Shown here one piece after another: positions 28,868 through 37,808 of a DNA stretch of 64,000 nucleotides. How positions within the stretch are numbered: the stretch's first letter is position 1; every line of letters begins with the position of its first letter. The position numbers and the translations under genes were made by a program. This stretch comes from Nostoc sp. 'Peltigera membranacea cyanobiont' 210A (GTDB lineage: Bacteria > Cyanobacteriota > Cyanobacteriia > Cyanobacteriales > Nostocaceae): NCBI RefSeq assembly GCF_002246015.1, contig NZ_NOLJ01000004.1, positions 393,010 to 457,009 on the forward strand. Direction: 5' to 3'. The notes under the pieces are model-generated. The model saw nothing but the letters and a program-made list of their open reading frames with translations, was not told the origin of the DNA and ran no database searches.

Positions 28868-29695
28868 CTAATTCTTAATCCCCGTTGCAGCAATACCCTG
28901 AAGAAATTGACGCTGACCGATGAGAAATAATACCATCACTGGCACTGTCGCTATTGTCACTGCTGCCATCATCAAGGGCCAATTATTCGTAAACTGCTCC
29001 TGAAACTCAGCCAACGCTAGTTGTACTGTCCTTAATTCTGGTCGTGTCGTAAATACTAGAGGCTTAAACAAGTCATTCCACTCACCGATGAAGGTGAACA
29101 AAAACAGCGTCACCAACGCCGGACGGGCTAAAGGTAACATCACCCGCCACAAAATTTGCAGTCGGTTCGCCCCATCTATCGCTGCTGCTTCCTCTAACTC
29201 TACGGGAATTGTCTGGAAATACTGACGTAATAAGAAAATCCCAAATCCGCTAACCGCAGTGGGTAAAATCAGCGCCCAGTATGTATTTATCAGGTGTCCC
29301 CACTTCAATACCAAAAAGATGGGAATCACCAATAACTGAAAGGGAATCACTAAAGTTGCTAAAACGACTAATAGCAGTGCTTGGCGTCCCCGAAACTTCA
29401 ATCGTGCTAGGGCGTAACCAGCTAAAGCAGAAGTGACAATCTGAAACGCCGTCACAGCGATCGCTACCAAGGTAGAATTAGCAAACGCCAGCAAAAATTT
29501 TCCTTGTTGCCACGCAACGCGGTAATTTGCTAAAGACCAGTTATTTTTGAACAAATTTTCTGGGCTGGCGGACGTTGGTGCAAAGGAGGTGAGAAAGACC
29601 ACAAACAGCGGTATTAGAACAATAAATGCCCCTAGCAGTAAGATTACTAGGCTCAAAAAATCACCGGATTTCACATTCGGGTTTGGTTTAGACAT
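28868..29695 (-). CDS. ABC transporter permease, carbohydrate type (MalG family)
   Basis: 275 residues, six predicted membrane helices. Inner-membrane subunit of a binding-protein-dependent sugar or sugar-derivative importer. The EAA loop that docks the ATPase is clear (EEAAAIDGANRLQILWRVMLPLARP). N terminus and helix pattern fit MalG-type permeases (second permease of the pair). The partner MalF-type permease, binding protein and ATPase are not in the window, which is common for scattered cyanobacterial transport genes. Divergent from ado, with a 180-nt shared promoter region. Substrate unknown. Confidence 0.85.
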   Translation of the reverse strand: MSKPNPNVKSGDFLSLVILLLGAFIVLIPLFVVFLTSFAPTSASPENLFKNNWSLANYRVAWQQGKFLLAFANSTLVAIAVTAFQIVTSALAGYALARLKFRGRQALLLVVLATLVIPFQLLVIPIFLVLKWGHLINTYWALILPTAVSGFGIFLLRQYFQTIPVELEEAAAIDGANRLQILWRVMLPLARPALVTLFLFTFIGEWNDLFKPLVFTTRPELRTVQLALAEFQEQFTNNWPLMMAAVTIATVPVMVLFLIGQRQFLQGIAATGIKN

Positions 29696-29875
29696 AACTT
29701 GAGCCGCAAAGCATTTATTTCGCTAGTACTAGAGCATTGCCCCCAGCAACTATTAATCTATAAACATAGTCTACTTGTTAAGTTAAATTAAACCACAGAG
29801 ATTGTTACCCTCAGTTCATAGGGTAAATTGAATCCTGGTTTCAAATAATTCAAGTTTACAGGAGTAAACATAACC

Positions 29876-30574
29876 ATGCAGCAGCTTGCAGACCAATTTA
29901 AAGAATTAGATTTCAAGAGCGAAACATACAAAGATGCTTATAGCCGGATTAATGCGATCGTGATTGAAGGGGAACAAGAAGCCCATGAAAATTACATCAC
30001 ATTAGCCGAACTGCTGCCAGAATCTCATGATGAATTGATTCGCCTCTCCAAGATGGAAAGCCGACACAAGAAAGGATTTGAAGCTTGTGGACGCAATTTG
30101 GATGTTACCCCAGATTTGCAATTTGCTAAGGAATTTTTCTCTGGATTACACCAGAATTTCCAAACAGCAGCAGCGGAAGGCAAGGTCGTCACTTGTCTGT
30201 TAATTCAGTCTTTGATTATCGAATGTTTTGCGATCGCAGCATATAACATTTACATCCCCGTCGCCGACGCTTTTGCCCGCAAAATCACGGAAGGAGTAGT
30301 AAAAGAAGAATATAGCCATCTCAACTTTGGAGAAGTATGGTTGAAAGAGCATTTCACAGAATCCAAAGCTGAACTTGAACTTGCAAATCGCCAGAACTTA
30401 CCTATAGTCTGGAGAATGCTTAACCAAGTAGAGGGTGATGCCCACACAATGGCAATGGAGAAAGATGCTTTAGTAGAAGACTTTATGATTCAATACGGTG
30501 AAGCATTAAGTAACATAGGCTTCACGACTCGCGATATCATGCGCTTGTCAGCCTACGGACTCATAGCCGCTTAA
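29876..30574 (+). CDS. ado: Aldehyde-deformylating oxygenase (alkane synthesis)
   Basis: 232 residues, normal length. A di-iron ferritin-like enzyme that converts fatty aldehydes plus O2 to alkanes and formate in the cytosol. Ligand-type motifs are visible: [25 protein letters not shown] (ExxH) and [11 protein letters not shown] (ExxH), and the C-terminal part with [15 protein letters not shown] is typical. A strong ribosome-binding site (AGGAG) precedes the ATG. It is followed by the acyl-ACP reductase gene, giving the two-step alkane pathway. Confidence 0.97.
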   Translation: MQQLADQFKELDFKSETYKDAYSRINAIVIEGEQEAHENYITLAELLPESHDELIRLSKMESRHKKGFEACGRNLDVTPDLQFAKEFFSGLHQNFQTAAAEGKVVTCLLIQSLIIECFAIAAYNIYIPVADAFARKITEGVVKEEYSHLNFGEVWLKEHFTESKAELELANRQNLPIVWRMLNQVEGDAHTMAMEKDALVEDFMIQYGEALSNIGFTTRDIMRLSAYGLIAA

Positions 30575-30582
30575 ATAGATAG

Positions 30583-30700
30583 AGTGCTGAGTAGAGACGC
30601 GATTAATCGCGTCTGTACAAGAGTGCTGAGTGCTGAGTAGTTCAAATTTATCAGAACTTCAGAACTCAGGACTTAGGACTCAGGACTGCTGAACCACTTA
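30583..30700. repeat. Short repeats between ado and aar
   Basis: Contains GTGCTGAGTA repeats around an AGACGCGATTAATCGCGTCTGT palindrome, then ACTCAGGACTTAGGACTCAGG heptamer repeats. The palindrome type recurs at 40715-40803. Confidence 0.7.
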
Positions 30701-30744
30701 ACATATTCCACGCCTCAAGACAGCACAAGCCTAATAATCACTAC

Positions 30745-31764
30745 ATGTTTGGTCTAATTGGACATCTGACTAGTTTAGAACACGCTCAATCGGTAGCTAA
30801 AGAATTGGGATATCCAGAATATGCCGATCAAGGGCTAGACTTTTGGTGTAGCGCCCCACCGCAAATTGTCGATACCATTATTGTCACCAGTGTAACTGGG
30901 CAAAAAATTGAAGGACGGTATGTAGAATCTTGCTTTTTGCCGGAGATGCTGGCCAGTAGGCGCATCAAAGCCGCGACGCGCAAAATCCTCAACGCGATGG
31001 CTCATGCACAAAAGCATGGCATTAACATTACAGCTTTAGGCGGATTTTCCTCGATTATTTTTGAAAACTTTAAGTTAGACCAGTTTAGCCAAGTCCGCAA
31101 CATTAAACTAGAGTTTGAACGCTTCACTACAGGAAACACACATACTGCCTACATTATTTGTAAGCAGGTGGAAGAAGCGTCAAAACAACTGGGAATTGAT
31201 CTATCAAAAGCTACTGTTGCTATATGTGGGGCAACTGGGGATATTGGTAGTGCAGTTACCCGCTGGCTAGATGCGAAAACAGATGTCAAAGAACTTTTGT
31301 TAATCGCCCGCGATCAAGAACGCCTCAAAGAACTGCAAGGCGAACTGGGGCGAGGAAAAATCATGGGTTTGACAGAAGCACTGCCTGAAGCTGACGTTGT
31401 AGTTTGGGTTGCTAGTATGCCCAGAGGCGTAGAAATTGACCCGACCACTTTGAAACAACCCTGTTTATTGATTGATGGCGGCTACCCTAAAAACTTAGCA
31501 ACAAAAGTTCAGCATCCTGGTGTATTTGTGTTAAATGGTGGGATTGTCGAGCATTCCCTGGATATTGACTGGAAAATTATGAAAATCGTCAATATGGACG
31601 TGCCAGCCCGCCAGTTGTTTGCTTGTTTTGCCGAATCAATGCTGCTGGAATTTGAGAAGTTATACACGAACTTTTCGTGGGGACGGAATCAGATTACCGT
31701 AGACAAAATGGAGCAGATTGGTAAGGTATCAGTGAAACATGGATTTAGACCGCTGCTGGTTTAG
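30745..31764 (+). CDS. aar: Long-chain acyl-[acyl-carrier-protein] reductase
   Basis: 339 residues, full length. NADPH-dependent reductase that turns acyl-ACP into fatty aldehyde, the substrate of the preceding oxygenase. The N terminus [15 protein letters not shown] and the Rossmann motif [20 protein letters not shown] (about residues 157-176) are characteristic of the cyanobacterial family. It lies 170 nt after ado with repeats between, so either an operon or two units. accA follows, supplying malonyl-CoA for fatty acids. Confidence 0.97.
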   Translation: MFGLIGHLTSLEHAQSVAKELGYPEYADQGLDFWCSAPPQIVDTIIVTSVTGQKIEGRYVESCFLPEMLASRRIKAATRKILNAMAHAQKHGINITALGGFSSIIFENFKLDQFSQVRNIKLEFERFTTGNTHTAYIICKQVEEASKQLGIDLSKATVAICGATGDIGSAVTRWLDAKTDVKELLLIARDQERLKELQGELGRGKIMGLTEALPEADVVVWVASMPRGVEIDPTTLKQPCLLIDGGYPKNLATKVQHPGVFVLNGGIVEHSLDIDWKIMKIVNMDVPARQLFACFAESMLLEFEKLYTNFSWGRNQITVDKMEQIGKVSVKHGFRPLLV

Positions 31765-31843
31765 TCATTGGTCATTGGTCATTAGTCATTAGTCATTTGT
31801 TATTTGCAAAGGACAAAGGACAAAGGACAACTGACAAAGGATA
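31765..31843. repeat. Heptamer repeats (GTCATTG / ACAAAGG types)
   Basis: TCATTGG and TCATTAG units run from 31766 to 31800, followed by repeated GGACAAA units to 31843. A non-coding short tandem repeat between aar and accA. A similar array sits at 19251-19307. Confidence 0.85.
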
Positions 31844-31876
31844 GATAACTTATAACTCGTACTTATAACCCCTACG

Positions 31877-32857
31877 ATGGCAACTACCGAGCGTAAACCG
31901 CTACTGTTAGATTTTGAAAAGCCCCTAGCAGAACTCGCAACCCGAATCGATCAAATTCGGCAACTTGCAGAAGAAAATGGCGTCGATGTTTCTGGTCAAA
32001 TTCGTCAACTAGAAGCACGCGCCATGCAACTACGTGAGGAAATTTTCACTAGTCTATCCCCGTCCCAGCGATTGCAAGTCGCTCGTCATCCGCGTCGCCC
32101 TAGTACTCTCGATTACATTCAGGCAATTAGTGATGAATGGATGGAATTGCATGGCGATCGCTGTGGTGGTGACGATCCGGCTTTAGTTGGTGGTGTTGGT
32201 CGTCTGAGTGGGCAACCTGTGGTGATGTTGGGTCATCAAAAAGGACGCGATACTAAAGACAATATTGCCCGCAACTTTGGAATGCCTTACCCTGGCGGCT
32301 ATCGCAAAGCCATGCGGTTAATGGAACACGCCAACAAGTTTAGTATGCCGATACTAACCTTTATCGACACACCAGGAGCTTGGTCTGGGGTAGAAGCAGA
32401 ACACCAAGGTCAAGGAGAAGCGATCGCTTACAACTTACGGGAAATGTTTTGCTTAGATGTGCCAATTATCTGCACAGTTATCGGTGAAGGTGGTTCTGGT
32501 GGCGCCCTTGGTATTGGTGTAGGCGATCGCCTACTCATGTTTGAACACTCCGTTTATACCGTCGCCACTCCCGAAGCCTGCGCTGCAATTTTGTGGAAAG
32601 ATGCTGGTAAAGCTCCTCAAGCCGCTGTGGCGCTAAAAATTATTTCCCATGACCTGAAAAAGTTGGGAATTATCGACCAAATACTGCCTGAACCCACTGG
32701 TGGCGCTCATTCCGACCCCTTAAAAGCCGCTACCACTCTCAAGCAAGTACTGATGGAAAATTTAGACGAACTCAATCGTTTAACCGCTCCAGAACGCCGT
32801 CAACTGCGCTATGAAAAATTCCGCAAAATTGGTGTTTTTACAGAAGTTGCCCACTAA
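31877..32857 (+). CDS. accA: Acetyl-CoA carboxylase carboxyltransferase subunit alpha
   Basis: 326 residues. Together with AccD it transfers the carboxyl group from biotin carboxyl-carrier protein to acetyl-CoA, making malonyl-CoA. Family-typical segments: [58 protein letters not shown] and [16 protein letters not shown]. Part of the conserved cyanobacterial block with the alkane genes. The N-terminal helix region ([18 protein letters not shown]) is complete. Confidence 0.98.
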   Translation: MATTERKPLLLDFEKPLAELATRIDQIRQLAEENGVDVSGQIRQLEARAMQLREEIFTSLSPSQRLQVARHPRRPSTLDYIQAISDEWMELHGDRCGGDDPALVGGVGRLSGQPVVMLGHQKGRDTKDNIARNFGMPYPGGYRKAMRLMEHANKFSMPILTFIDTPGAWSGVEAEHQGQGEAIAYNLREMFCLDVPIICTVIGEGGSGGALGIGVGDRLLMFEHSVYTVATPEACAAILWKDAGKAPQAAVALKIISHDLKKLGIIDQILPEPTGGAHSDPLKAATTLKQVLMENLDELNRLTAPERRQLRYEKFRKIGVFTEVAH

Positions 32858-32901
32858 CGGCACTGCATAATGATTTATTAGTAAAGCAGCAATGCTATAA
32901 T

Positions 32902-32943
32902 TGCCTATGTGCTTAAAGATTTTTAACAATCTAGCCATAGGCA
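32902..32943 (+). terminator. Stem-loop downstream of accA
   Basis: TGCCTATG (32902-32909) pairs with CATAGGCA (32936-32943); an inner AGATT/AATCT stem lies between. It follows the accA stop by 45 nt. No strong T-run follows, so it may be a processing or stability element. The rest of the gap to 33212 shows nothing recognisable. Confidence 0.45.
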
Positions 32944-33212
32944 TTTGCATGTTTGGGAAATCTACTCAATTTGATTGAGTGGGTTTTGTATTATGTAAAT
33001 AATCTAATTTGAATGTACGGCGTGGTTTTCCAGGCAACAACTTGTTGTCTTCACTCCTAAAACCCAGAAGGTGGGGACTATTGTGCTGCATCATAGCATT
33101 TGCCTAATGGAAATCATCATATTTTTAGATTCCTTTAATCTATCCAAACCAAGAAGTGTGAATAATGGGGTGGTAATAGGTTTTGGGAACTGCCAAAAAA
33201 TTGGGAGACACC

Positions 33213-33938
33213 ATGAGTGTTGAGCAAAAACGACGCGCCCTGATTACTGGGGCAAGTAGTGGAATTGGGAAAGCAACGGCTTTAGCCTTTGCCAAAGCGG
33301 GAATAGATGTCGCCTTAGTCAGCCGTTCTTTGGATAAGTTGGAGGCGGTAAGAGAAGCCGTAGAGCATACTGGGGTGGAAGCGAAAGCTTACGCTGTAGA
33401 TTTAGCGCGACTCTCCGAAGTCAAAGAAAAGATCCAAGCGATCGCTCTTGACTTTGGTGATATAGACATTCTGGTAAACAATGCTGGCATAGCTTATACA
33501 GCTACTTTGAGTGAAACTCCCCTAGAGGACTGGCAGCAGGTAATTAACTTGAATCTCACCAGCGTGTTTCAGTGCATTGTGGGGATTTTACCTTCAATGC
33601 GCGATCGGGGCACAGGCACAATTATCAACGTCGCCTCAATTGCTGCCAAGCAACCCTTTCCCGGTTGGGGAGCATACAGCGTCAGCAAGGCTGGTTTGAT
33701 AGCCCTCTCTCAAACCCTGGCACAAGAAGAACGCACTCACGGCATTCGTGTCACAGCTATCTGTCCCGGCGCAGTCAATACCGAACTTTGGGATACAGAA
33801 ACAGTCCATGTCAACTTAGACCGTTCCAAAATGTTAACCCCAGAAATTGTAGCTCAGTCAATTCTCTACACAGTTCTGTTACCACAACAGGCAGTTATTG
33901 ATGAATTGACCCTGATGCCTAGTGCTGGCGCACTCTAA
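33213..33938 (+). CDS. Short-chain dehydrogenase/reductase (FabG-like)
   Basis: 241 residues from ATG 33213, preceded by GGGAGA; the in-frame TTG at 33183 is less likely. NAD(P)-dependent oxidoreductase with the classical SDR signature: TGASSGIGKA (cofactor), NNAGIAY, catalytic Ser in INVASIAA, and YSVSKAG (Tyr-x3-Lys). The substrate cannot be deduced. Position between accA and folE, next to the alkane genes, is conserved in many cyanobacteria, so a lipid-related role is plausible. Confidence 0.9.
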   Translation: MSVEQKRRALITGASSGIGKATALAFAKAGIDVALVSRSLDKLEAVREAVEHTGVEAKAYAVDLARLSEVKEKIQAIALDFGDIDILVNNAGIAYTATLSETPLEDWQQVINLNLTSVFQCIVGILPSMRDRGTGTIINVASIAAKQPFPGWGAYSVSKAGLIALSQTLAQEERTHGIRVTAICPGAVNTELWDTETVHVNLDRSKMLTPEIVAQSILYTVLLPQQAVIDELTLMPSAGAL

Positions 33939-33944
33939 TTGCGA

Positions 33945-34012
33945 AGTTAGAAGTTAGGAGTTAGGAGTTAGAATTTTTAACTCATAACTCCTAACTCATA
34001 ACTCATAACTAA
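33945..34012. repeat. Heptamer repeats (GAAGTTAG / AACTCCTA type)
   Basis: AGTTAGG-type heptamers are followed by their inverted form (ACTCCTAACTCATAACTCAT), giving a possible hairpin between the SDR gene and folE. The same type recurs at 34756-34806. Confidence 0.8.
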
Positions 34013-34038
34013 ATTAAAACCATAACCAAGACTGAATC

Positions 34039-34746
34039 ATGACTATTGCTAGTTCCAACGGTTCCAATTGCTCTCAATCGCCTCTGATTCCCGACTTGGC
34101 AGAAGCCATAATTCCTAGACCCGATCGCAATACTCATAACGGGCGACAACCAGATGTGTTCCCGCCAAAAGAGGAACAGATGGAGGAAATGAAGGATGCG
34201 GTGCGAACACTAATATTGGGCGTTGGCGAAGATCCTGAACGCGAAGGACTCCTAAAAACACCCAAACGAGTAGCCGAGGCAATGCGGTTTCTTACCAGTG
34301 GCTACAACCAATCCCTTGAAGAACTCGTTAACGATGCCATCTTTGATGAAGGGCATAGCGAGATGGTACTAGTTAGAGATATTAACTTCTTTAGTTTGTG
34401 CGAACACCACATGCTGCCATTTATGGGTAGAGCGCACGTTGCTTATATTCCCAACCAAAAAGTTGTCGGACTGAGTAAGCTGGCCCGGATTGTTGAGATG
34501 TATTCCCGTCGCTTGCAAGTGCAGGAGAGATTAACTCGTCAAATTGCCGAAGCAATCCAGACCATTCTAGAACCTCAAGGCGTTGCTGTAGTGATGGAAG
34601 CTAGCCACATGTGCATGGTAATGCGTGGCGTTCAGAAACCAGGTTCTTGGACTGTCACTAGCGCAATGGTTGGTGTGTTCCAAGAGGAGCACAAAACCCG
34701 CGAAGAATTTTTTAACTTAATTCGCCACCAACCAGCATTTTTTTAA
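34039..34746 (+). CDS. folE: GTP cyclohydrolase I
   Basis: 235 residues. Converts GTP to 7,8-dihydroneopterin triphosphate, the first step of tetrahydrofolate and pterin synthesis. Zinc and active-site residues: Cys and His in [13 protein letters not shown], and Cys in [15 protein letters not shown]. The N-terminal ~45 residues are a divergent low-conservation extension. Typical decamer-forming enzyme of the cytosol. The gene ends the alkane/accA block and is convergent with trpF. Confidence 0.97.
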   Translation: MTIASSNGSNCSQSPLIPDLAEAIIPRPDRNTHNGRQPDVFPPKEEQMEEMKDAVRTLILGVGEDPEREGLLKTPKRVAEAMRFLTSGYNQSLEELVNDAIFDEGHSEMVLVRDINFFSLCEHHMLPFMGRAHVAYIPNQKVVGLSKLARIVEMYSRRLQVQERLTRQIAEAIQTILEPQGVAVVMEASHMCMVMRGVQKPGSWTVTSAMVGVFQEEHKTREEFFNLIRHQPAFF

Positions 34747-34796
34747 GTGCTGAGTGCTGAGTTAGAAGTTAGGAGTTAATTCACAACTGATGACTC

Positions 34797-35441
34797 CTAA
34801 CTTCTAAGTAACTCAATGTTCTTGAGACTGTGAAATAGGAGTGCTACTTTATCTAAATCCTTATCTCCTGGTGTCCGTTCCACACCACTAGATAAATCAA
34901 CGCCGCTAGGATTAACCTGATTTAGGGCTTGCACAATATTATCCGCTGTTAATCCTCCTGCTAAAAACCAAGGACAACTAGGACTAAATTGTTCTAGCAT
35001 CGTCCAATCTAAAGTTTTGCCTGTACCACCCAGTTGTTGCGGATGGTAGGCGTCAAGTAGCAAAGTATCCACGTATTTTATGTAATCATCTGCTGTGTCA
35101 AGATGCTCAAGACTACGAATTCTGAGTGCTTTAAGAATTTCAACATTGGGTAAAGCTTGACGTAGTTGGTAGCAAAAATTTGGTAATTCATCTCCGTGTA
35201 ACTGCACACCAGTCAACCCAGAATCAGCAACTATCTGACTGATTTCAGGGATACTAGCGTTGGCAAAAACCCCAATTGTGTCAATATTTGCGGGGAGTTC
35301 TGCCACTGCTGCCCGAATTTGGGATGTAGTTACGTAACGAGGTGAGTTTGGCACACAAATAAATCCTAGTGCCGTTGCGCCTAGAGAGGCGATCGCTATA
35401 GACTGCTGTGGTTGAGTAATGCCGCAAATCTTAATGCGCAT
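34797..35441 (-). CDS. trpF: Phosphoribosylanthranilate isomerase (tryptophan synthesis)
   Basis: 214 residues. A TIM-barrel enzyme for the third step from chorismate to tryptophan. Start [13 protein letters not shown] carries the catalytic Cys in KICGI, and [20 protein letters not shown] has the conserved Asp and phosphate-binding Gly residues. The phosphate site is [11 protein letters not shown] and [16 protein letters not shown]. Stands alone, convergent with folE and divergent from psaK. Confidence 0.97.
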   Translation of the reverse strand: MRIKICGITQPQQSIAIASLGATALGFICVPNSPRYVTTSQIRAAVAELPANIDTIGVFANASIPEISQIVADSGLTGVQLHGDELPNFCYQLRQALPNVEILKALRIRSLEHLDTADDYIKYVDTLLLDAYHPQQLGGTGKTLDWTMLEQFSPSCPWFLAGGLTADNIVQALNQVNPSGVDLSSGVERTPGDKDLDKVALLFHSLKNIELLRS

Positions 35442-35550
35442 GAATATTTAACAAATTTAAACTAATCATCAGAAAAGTCTAAACTATCTAAAAAATTTTT
35501 GGGCCTTGTAATTTTATAATTTTGTAGGTCTACATTAACTTTTCCATTCA

Positions 35551-35565
35551 GGAGACAAAAGCTTG
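35551..35565 (+). promoter_or_regulatory. Ribosome-binding site deciding a TTG start (psaK)
   Basis: AGGAGA at 35551-35556 is 6 nt before TTG 35563. No ATG in frame lies between it and the conserved protein start, so TTG is the likely initiation codon. Confidence 0.75.
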
Positions 35566-35817
35566 ATTTCCTCTATTTTACTAGCAGCAGCTGAAACTGT
35601 TCCCGCAACACCTGCGTGGAATCCCACAGTAGGCATCATCATTAGCATCAGCAGCTTAGTAATGGTTTTACTAAGTACTAGGATTGAAAAACCTCTAGTT
35701 GGCCCCAAGTTCCCTATTCTGCCGATTAGTATTCCAACATTCGTTGCAGCGATGGCTTTTGGTCATATTATTGGCGTTGGCATCGTTTTAGGACTGACTA
35801 ACATCGGTCGTCTGTAG
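35563..35817 (+). CDS. psaK: Photosystem I reaction-centre subunit PsaK
   Basis: 84 residues starting at TTG. A small thylakoid protein with two membrane helices (about residues 22-39 and 58-80) at the rim of PSI, involved in trimer periphery and state-transition or iron-stress antenna binding. The C-terminal segment AFGHIIGVGIVLGLTNIGRL is diagnostic. Divergent at the N terminus and loop from other PsaK copies; Nostocales carry several paralogues. Confidence 0.88.
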   Translation: MISSILLAAAETVPATPAWNPTVGIIISISSLVMVLLSTRIEKPLVGPKFPILPISIPTFVAAMAFGHIIGVGIVLGLTNIGRL

Positions 35818-35882
35818 TTTTAGGATGACAGAGGCGTTGCTTATAACGTCTCCATAAATCTAAAACTCTCAAAAACGATTTG

Positions 35883-36033
35883 GTTCTTTCTCCCGCAAGA
35901 TAACTTGTGAGCATTAGACCTTCAGCTTTTGTGTAGTGACTCTAACTCACAGAAGAAGGCATTAACCTTCCCTTGAGAGAGGATTAATCCCCTTCCTGGG
36001 ACTCAATAAGTTAATTCATGCAGGAGAAAGAAC
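35883..36033 (+). ncRNA. Candidate rod-shaped structured RNA between psaK and the haloperoxidase gene
   Basis: A closing stem GTTCTTTCTCC (35883-35893) pairs perfectly with GGAGAAAGAAC (36023-36033). Inside, TAACTT 35901-35906 pairs with AAGTTA 36008-36013, and GAG 35909-35911 with CTC 36002-36004. The interior holds a long hairpin (CTTTTGTG 35926-35933 with CACAGAAG 35948-35955, extended by CCTT/AAGG) and a second one (ATTAACCT/AGGATTAAT, 35961-35988). The overall shape is a 151-nt rod with a multibranch end. The right arm contains a Shine-Dalgarno sequence (AGGAG) followed by an 8-codon frame. It could be a free small RNA or a leader of the haloperoxidase gene. No known family recognised. 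Confidence 0.5.
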
Positions 36034-36034
36034 A

Positions 36035-36061
36035 ATGATGCTAATCAAAATCACAGGTTAA
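36035..36061 (+). CDS. Possible 8-codon leader peptide
   Basis: MMLIKITG with AGGAG 8 nt upstream. The Shine-Dalgarno is inside the closing stem of the preceding RNA candidate, so translation could depend on its folding. Too short for any homology argument; may be chance. Confidence 0.2.
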   Translation: MMLIKITG

Positions 36062-36154
36062 CTTTTGTGTTTTTTGGCATAATTTCATCGATTAAGAACT
36101 GAGAGGTAATAGAACAAAGACTTCAAAATTCTAATTGGTGGGAAAATTTGCTAA

Positions 36155-37528
36155 ATGAGTATTTTAAACATTAATGATTTAGCCTTAAAACTTGTTGCTA
36201 AAGATTTTAGTGGCGACCACAAACCAAATAATGCTGGACCAACCAAGACCTCTCGCGCTCTAGCCATTATTCACCTCGCTGCTCACGATACTTACGCAAA
36301 AGTTACAGGGAAGCTTAATCCGCAACTTGAAACCTTACCAAATCTACCTAAAGGAATCGGCAATGACGAAGCAACAGGCACTGCTGCATTAGTGAGTGCT
36401 GGTATCTATGCGGCAGAGCAGCTTTATCCCGACTTCGTTGAATTTATATCCACTGAAACTGCGGAGCTTAACGTAGGTGTTGACTCTGAAGCACTGAACT
36501 ATGGCAAGCAAGTTGCATTGGCTTGGTTGAATGCTCGTAAAAATGATAATTCAGGCTTGCCAGATATGGATAGTAACTATAGTCTAGAGCCTGGTCGCCA
36601 CCGCCCCGATCCTCTCAACCCTAAACAAATGACTCTTGGCCGTACATGGGGGCTAGTTAATCCCTTTGTGCTTAAGGATGTAGTAACTGATGCACCCCTA
36701 TGTAAACAGCCACATTTAGATAGCGAGGAATATGCTGTTGCTTTTGACCAAGTAATTGAATGTGGGAAAAGTGACATTACTCAGCGCAATGATGATTTTC
36801 GCCGTAAAGCTATTATTGGTATTTTTTGGGGTTACGACGGCGCTAACCTCCTTGGAACTCCACCACGTCTTTACAATCAGGTTGTACTTGAAATTCCAGA
36901 ATTTAAAGCACTTCCCCATTCCGGCAAAATCAAACTATTGACTGCAATTAATGTTGCGATGGCTGATGCTGGAATTGCAGCATGGCACTGGAAATATGCT
37001 TATGACTTCTGGCGACCTGTTGTAGGCATTCGTGAGGCAGAAGCGGGTTGGGGGCCTTCACCTGGTGACGATTGCGATGGCAATGCCTTACCTGCTCAGG
37101 GAGACGGAAATATTCTTCGTAGTAAAAAAGGCGATCCCTTCTGGCTCCCATTGGGTGCGCCCAGGAGTAACCCTTTTCCAGCACCTAAATTCGGTGCGCC
37201 TGGAAGCAATGGTACGCCAAACTTCCCAGCCTATCCATCAGGACATGCTACTTTCGGTTCAGCTTGTTTTGAGGTTGCTGCCGCTCTTCTTTCCAAGACA
37301 CCTGAAGAAATTGTTGTCAAGTTTGTTTCTGATGAGTTTAATGGCAAGACAACAGATAATACTGGTGCTGTCCGTCCGCGATATGAAGCAACTTTTACGC
37401 TTCGAGAAGCCATCGAAGAAAATAAGATCAGTCGTATTTATCTGGGTGTGCATTGGTGCTTTGATGCTACTGGCGGTGAAATTGTTGGTAAAGCCGTAGC
37501 CCATAAAGTCGTCGCTGCTTTTAAGTAA
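36155..37528 (+). CDS. Vanadium-dependent haloperoxidase family protein (PAP2 superfamily)
   Basis: 457 residues, no obvious signal peptide. The full vanadate/phosphate signature K-x6-RP ... PSGH ... SR-x5-H-x3-D is present: KYAYDFWRP, then YPSGHATFG (about residue 357), then SRIYLGVHWCFDA (about residue 425). The histidine that coordinates vanadate is in the last motif. Family members oxidise halides with H2O2, though many bacterial ones are uncharacterised or act as phosphatases. The 61-residue gap between PSGH and SR is longer than in acid phosphatases and suits haloperoxidases. Stands alone, downstream of the structured intergenic element. Confidence 0.85.
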   Translation: MSILNINDLALKLVAKDFSGDHKPNNAGPTKTSRALAIIHLAAHDTYAKVTGKLNPQLETLPNLPKGIGNDEATGTAALVSAGIYAAEQLYPDFVEFISTETAELNVGVDSEALNYGKQVALAWLNARKNDNSGLPDMDSNYSLEPGRHRPDPLNPKQMTLGRTWGLVNPFVLKDVVTDAPLCKQPHLDSEEYAVAFDQVIECGKSDITQRNDDFRRKAIIGIFWGYDGANLLGTPPRLYNQVVLEIPEFKALPHSGKIKLLTAINVAMADAGIAAWHWKYAYDFWRPVVGIREAEAGWGPSPGDDCDGNALPAQGDGNILRSKKGDPFWLPLGAPRSNPFPAPKFGAPGSNGTPNFPAYPSGHATFGSACFEVAAALLSKTPEEIVVKFVSDEFNGKTTDNTGAVRPRYEATFTLREAIEENKISRIYLGVHWCFDATGGEIVGKAVAHKVVAAFK

Positions 37529-37808
37529 ATTATTGAACAGCAGATTTTGTCAATTTGTAAGTCCGATAAATTTTATTTTTTCAATCTGACAAACTCAAGA
37601 TGATGGGAATAAGGGGGTGAGAAAGTTGATTTCTCCCCCTGCTTCCCACTCCAGAATTTTGCTTACAAGCATTAATTGTCTATTCTAGAAATAAGAGCAT
37701 TTCCTAAATCGGCACTACCGAATTGATGCTCAGAAGTATATGTATAAGTATATACGCAAATATTCCAGTATAGGAACTACTGGCGATATCTAGTTTTAGG
37801 GCAGTGTA

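Noticed and set aside
35883..36033. 6S RNA or SRP RNA
   Set aside because: The rod shape is similar, but I could not identify the 6S central bubble consensus or the SRP GGAA-loop motif; kept as an unassigned structured element.
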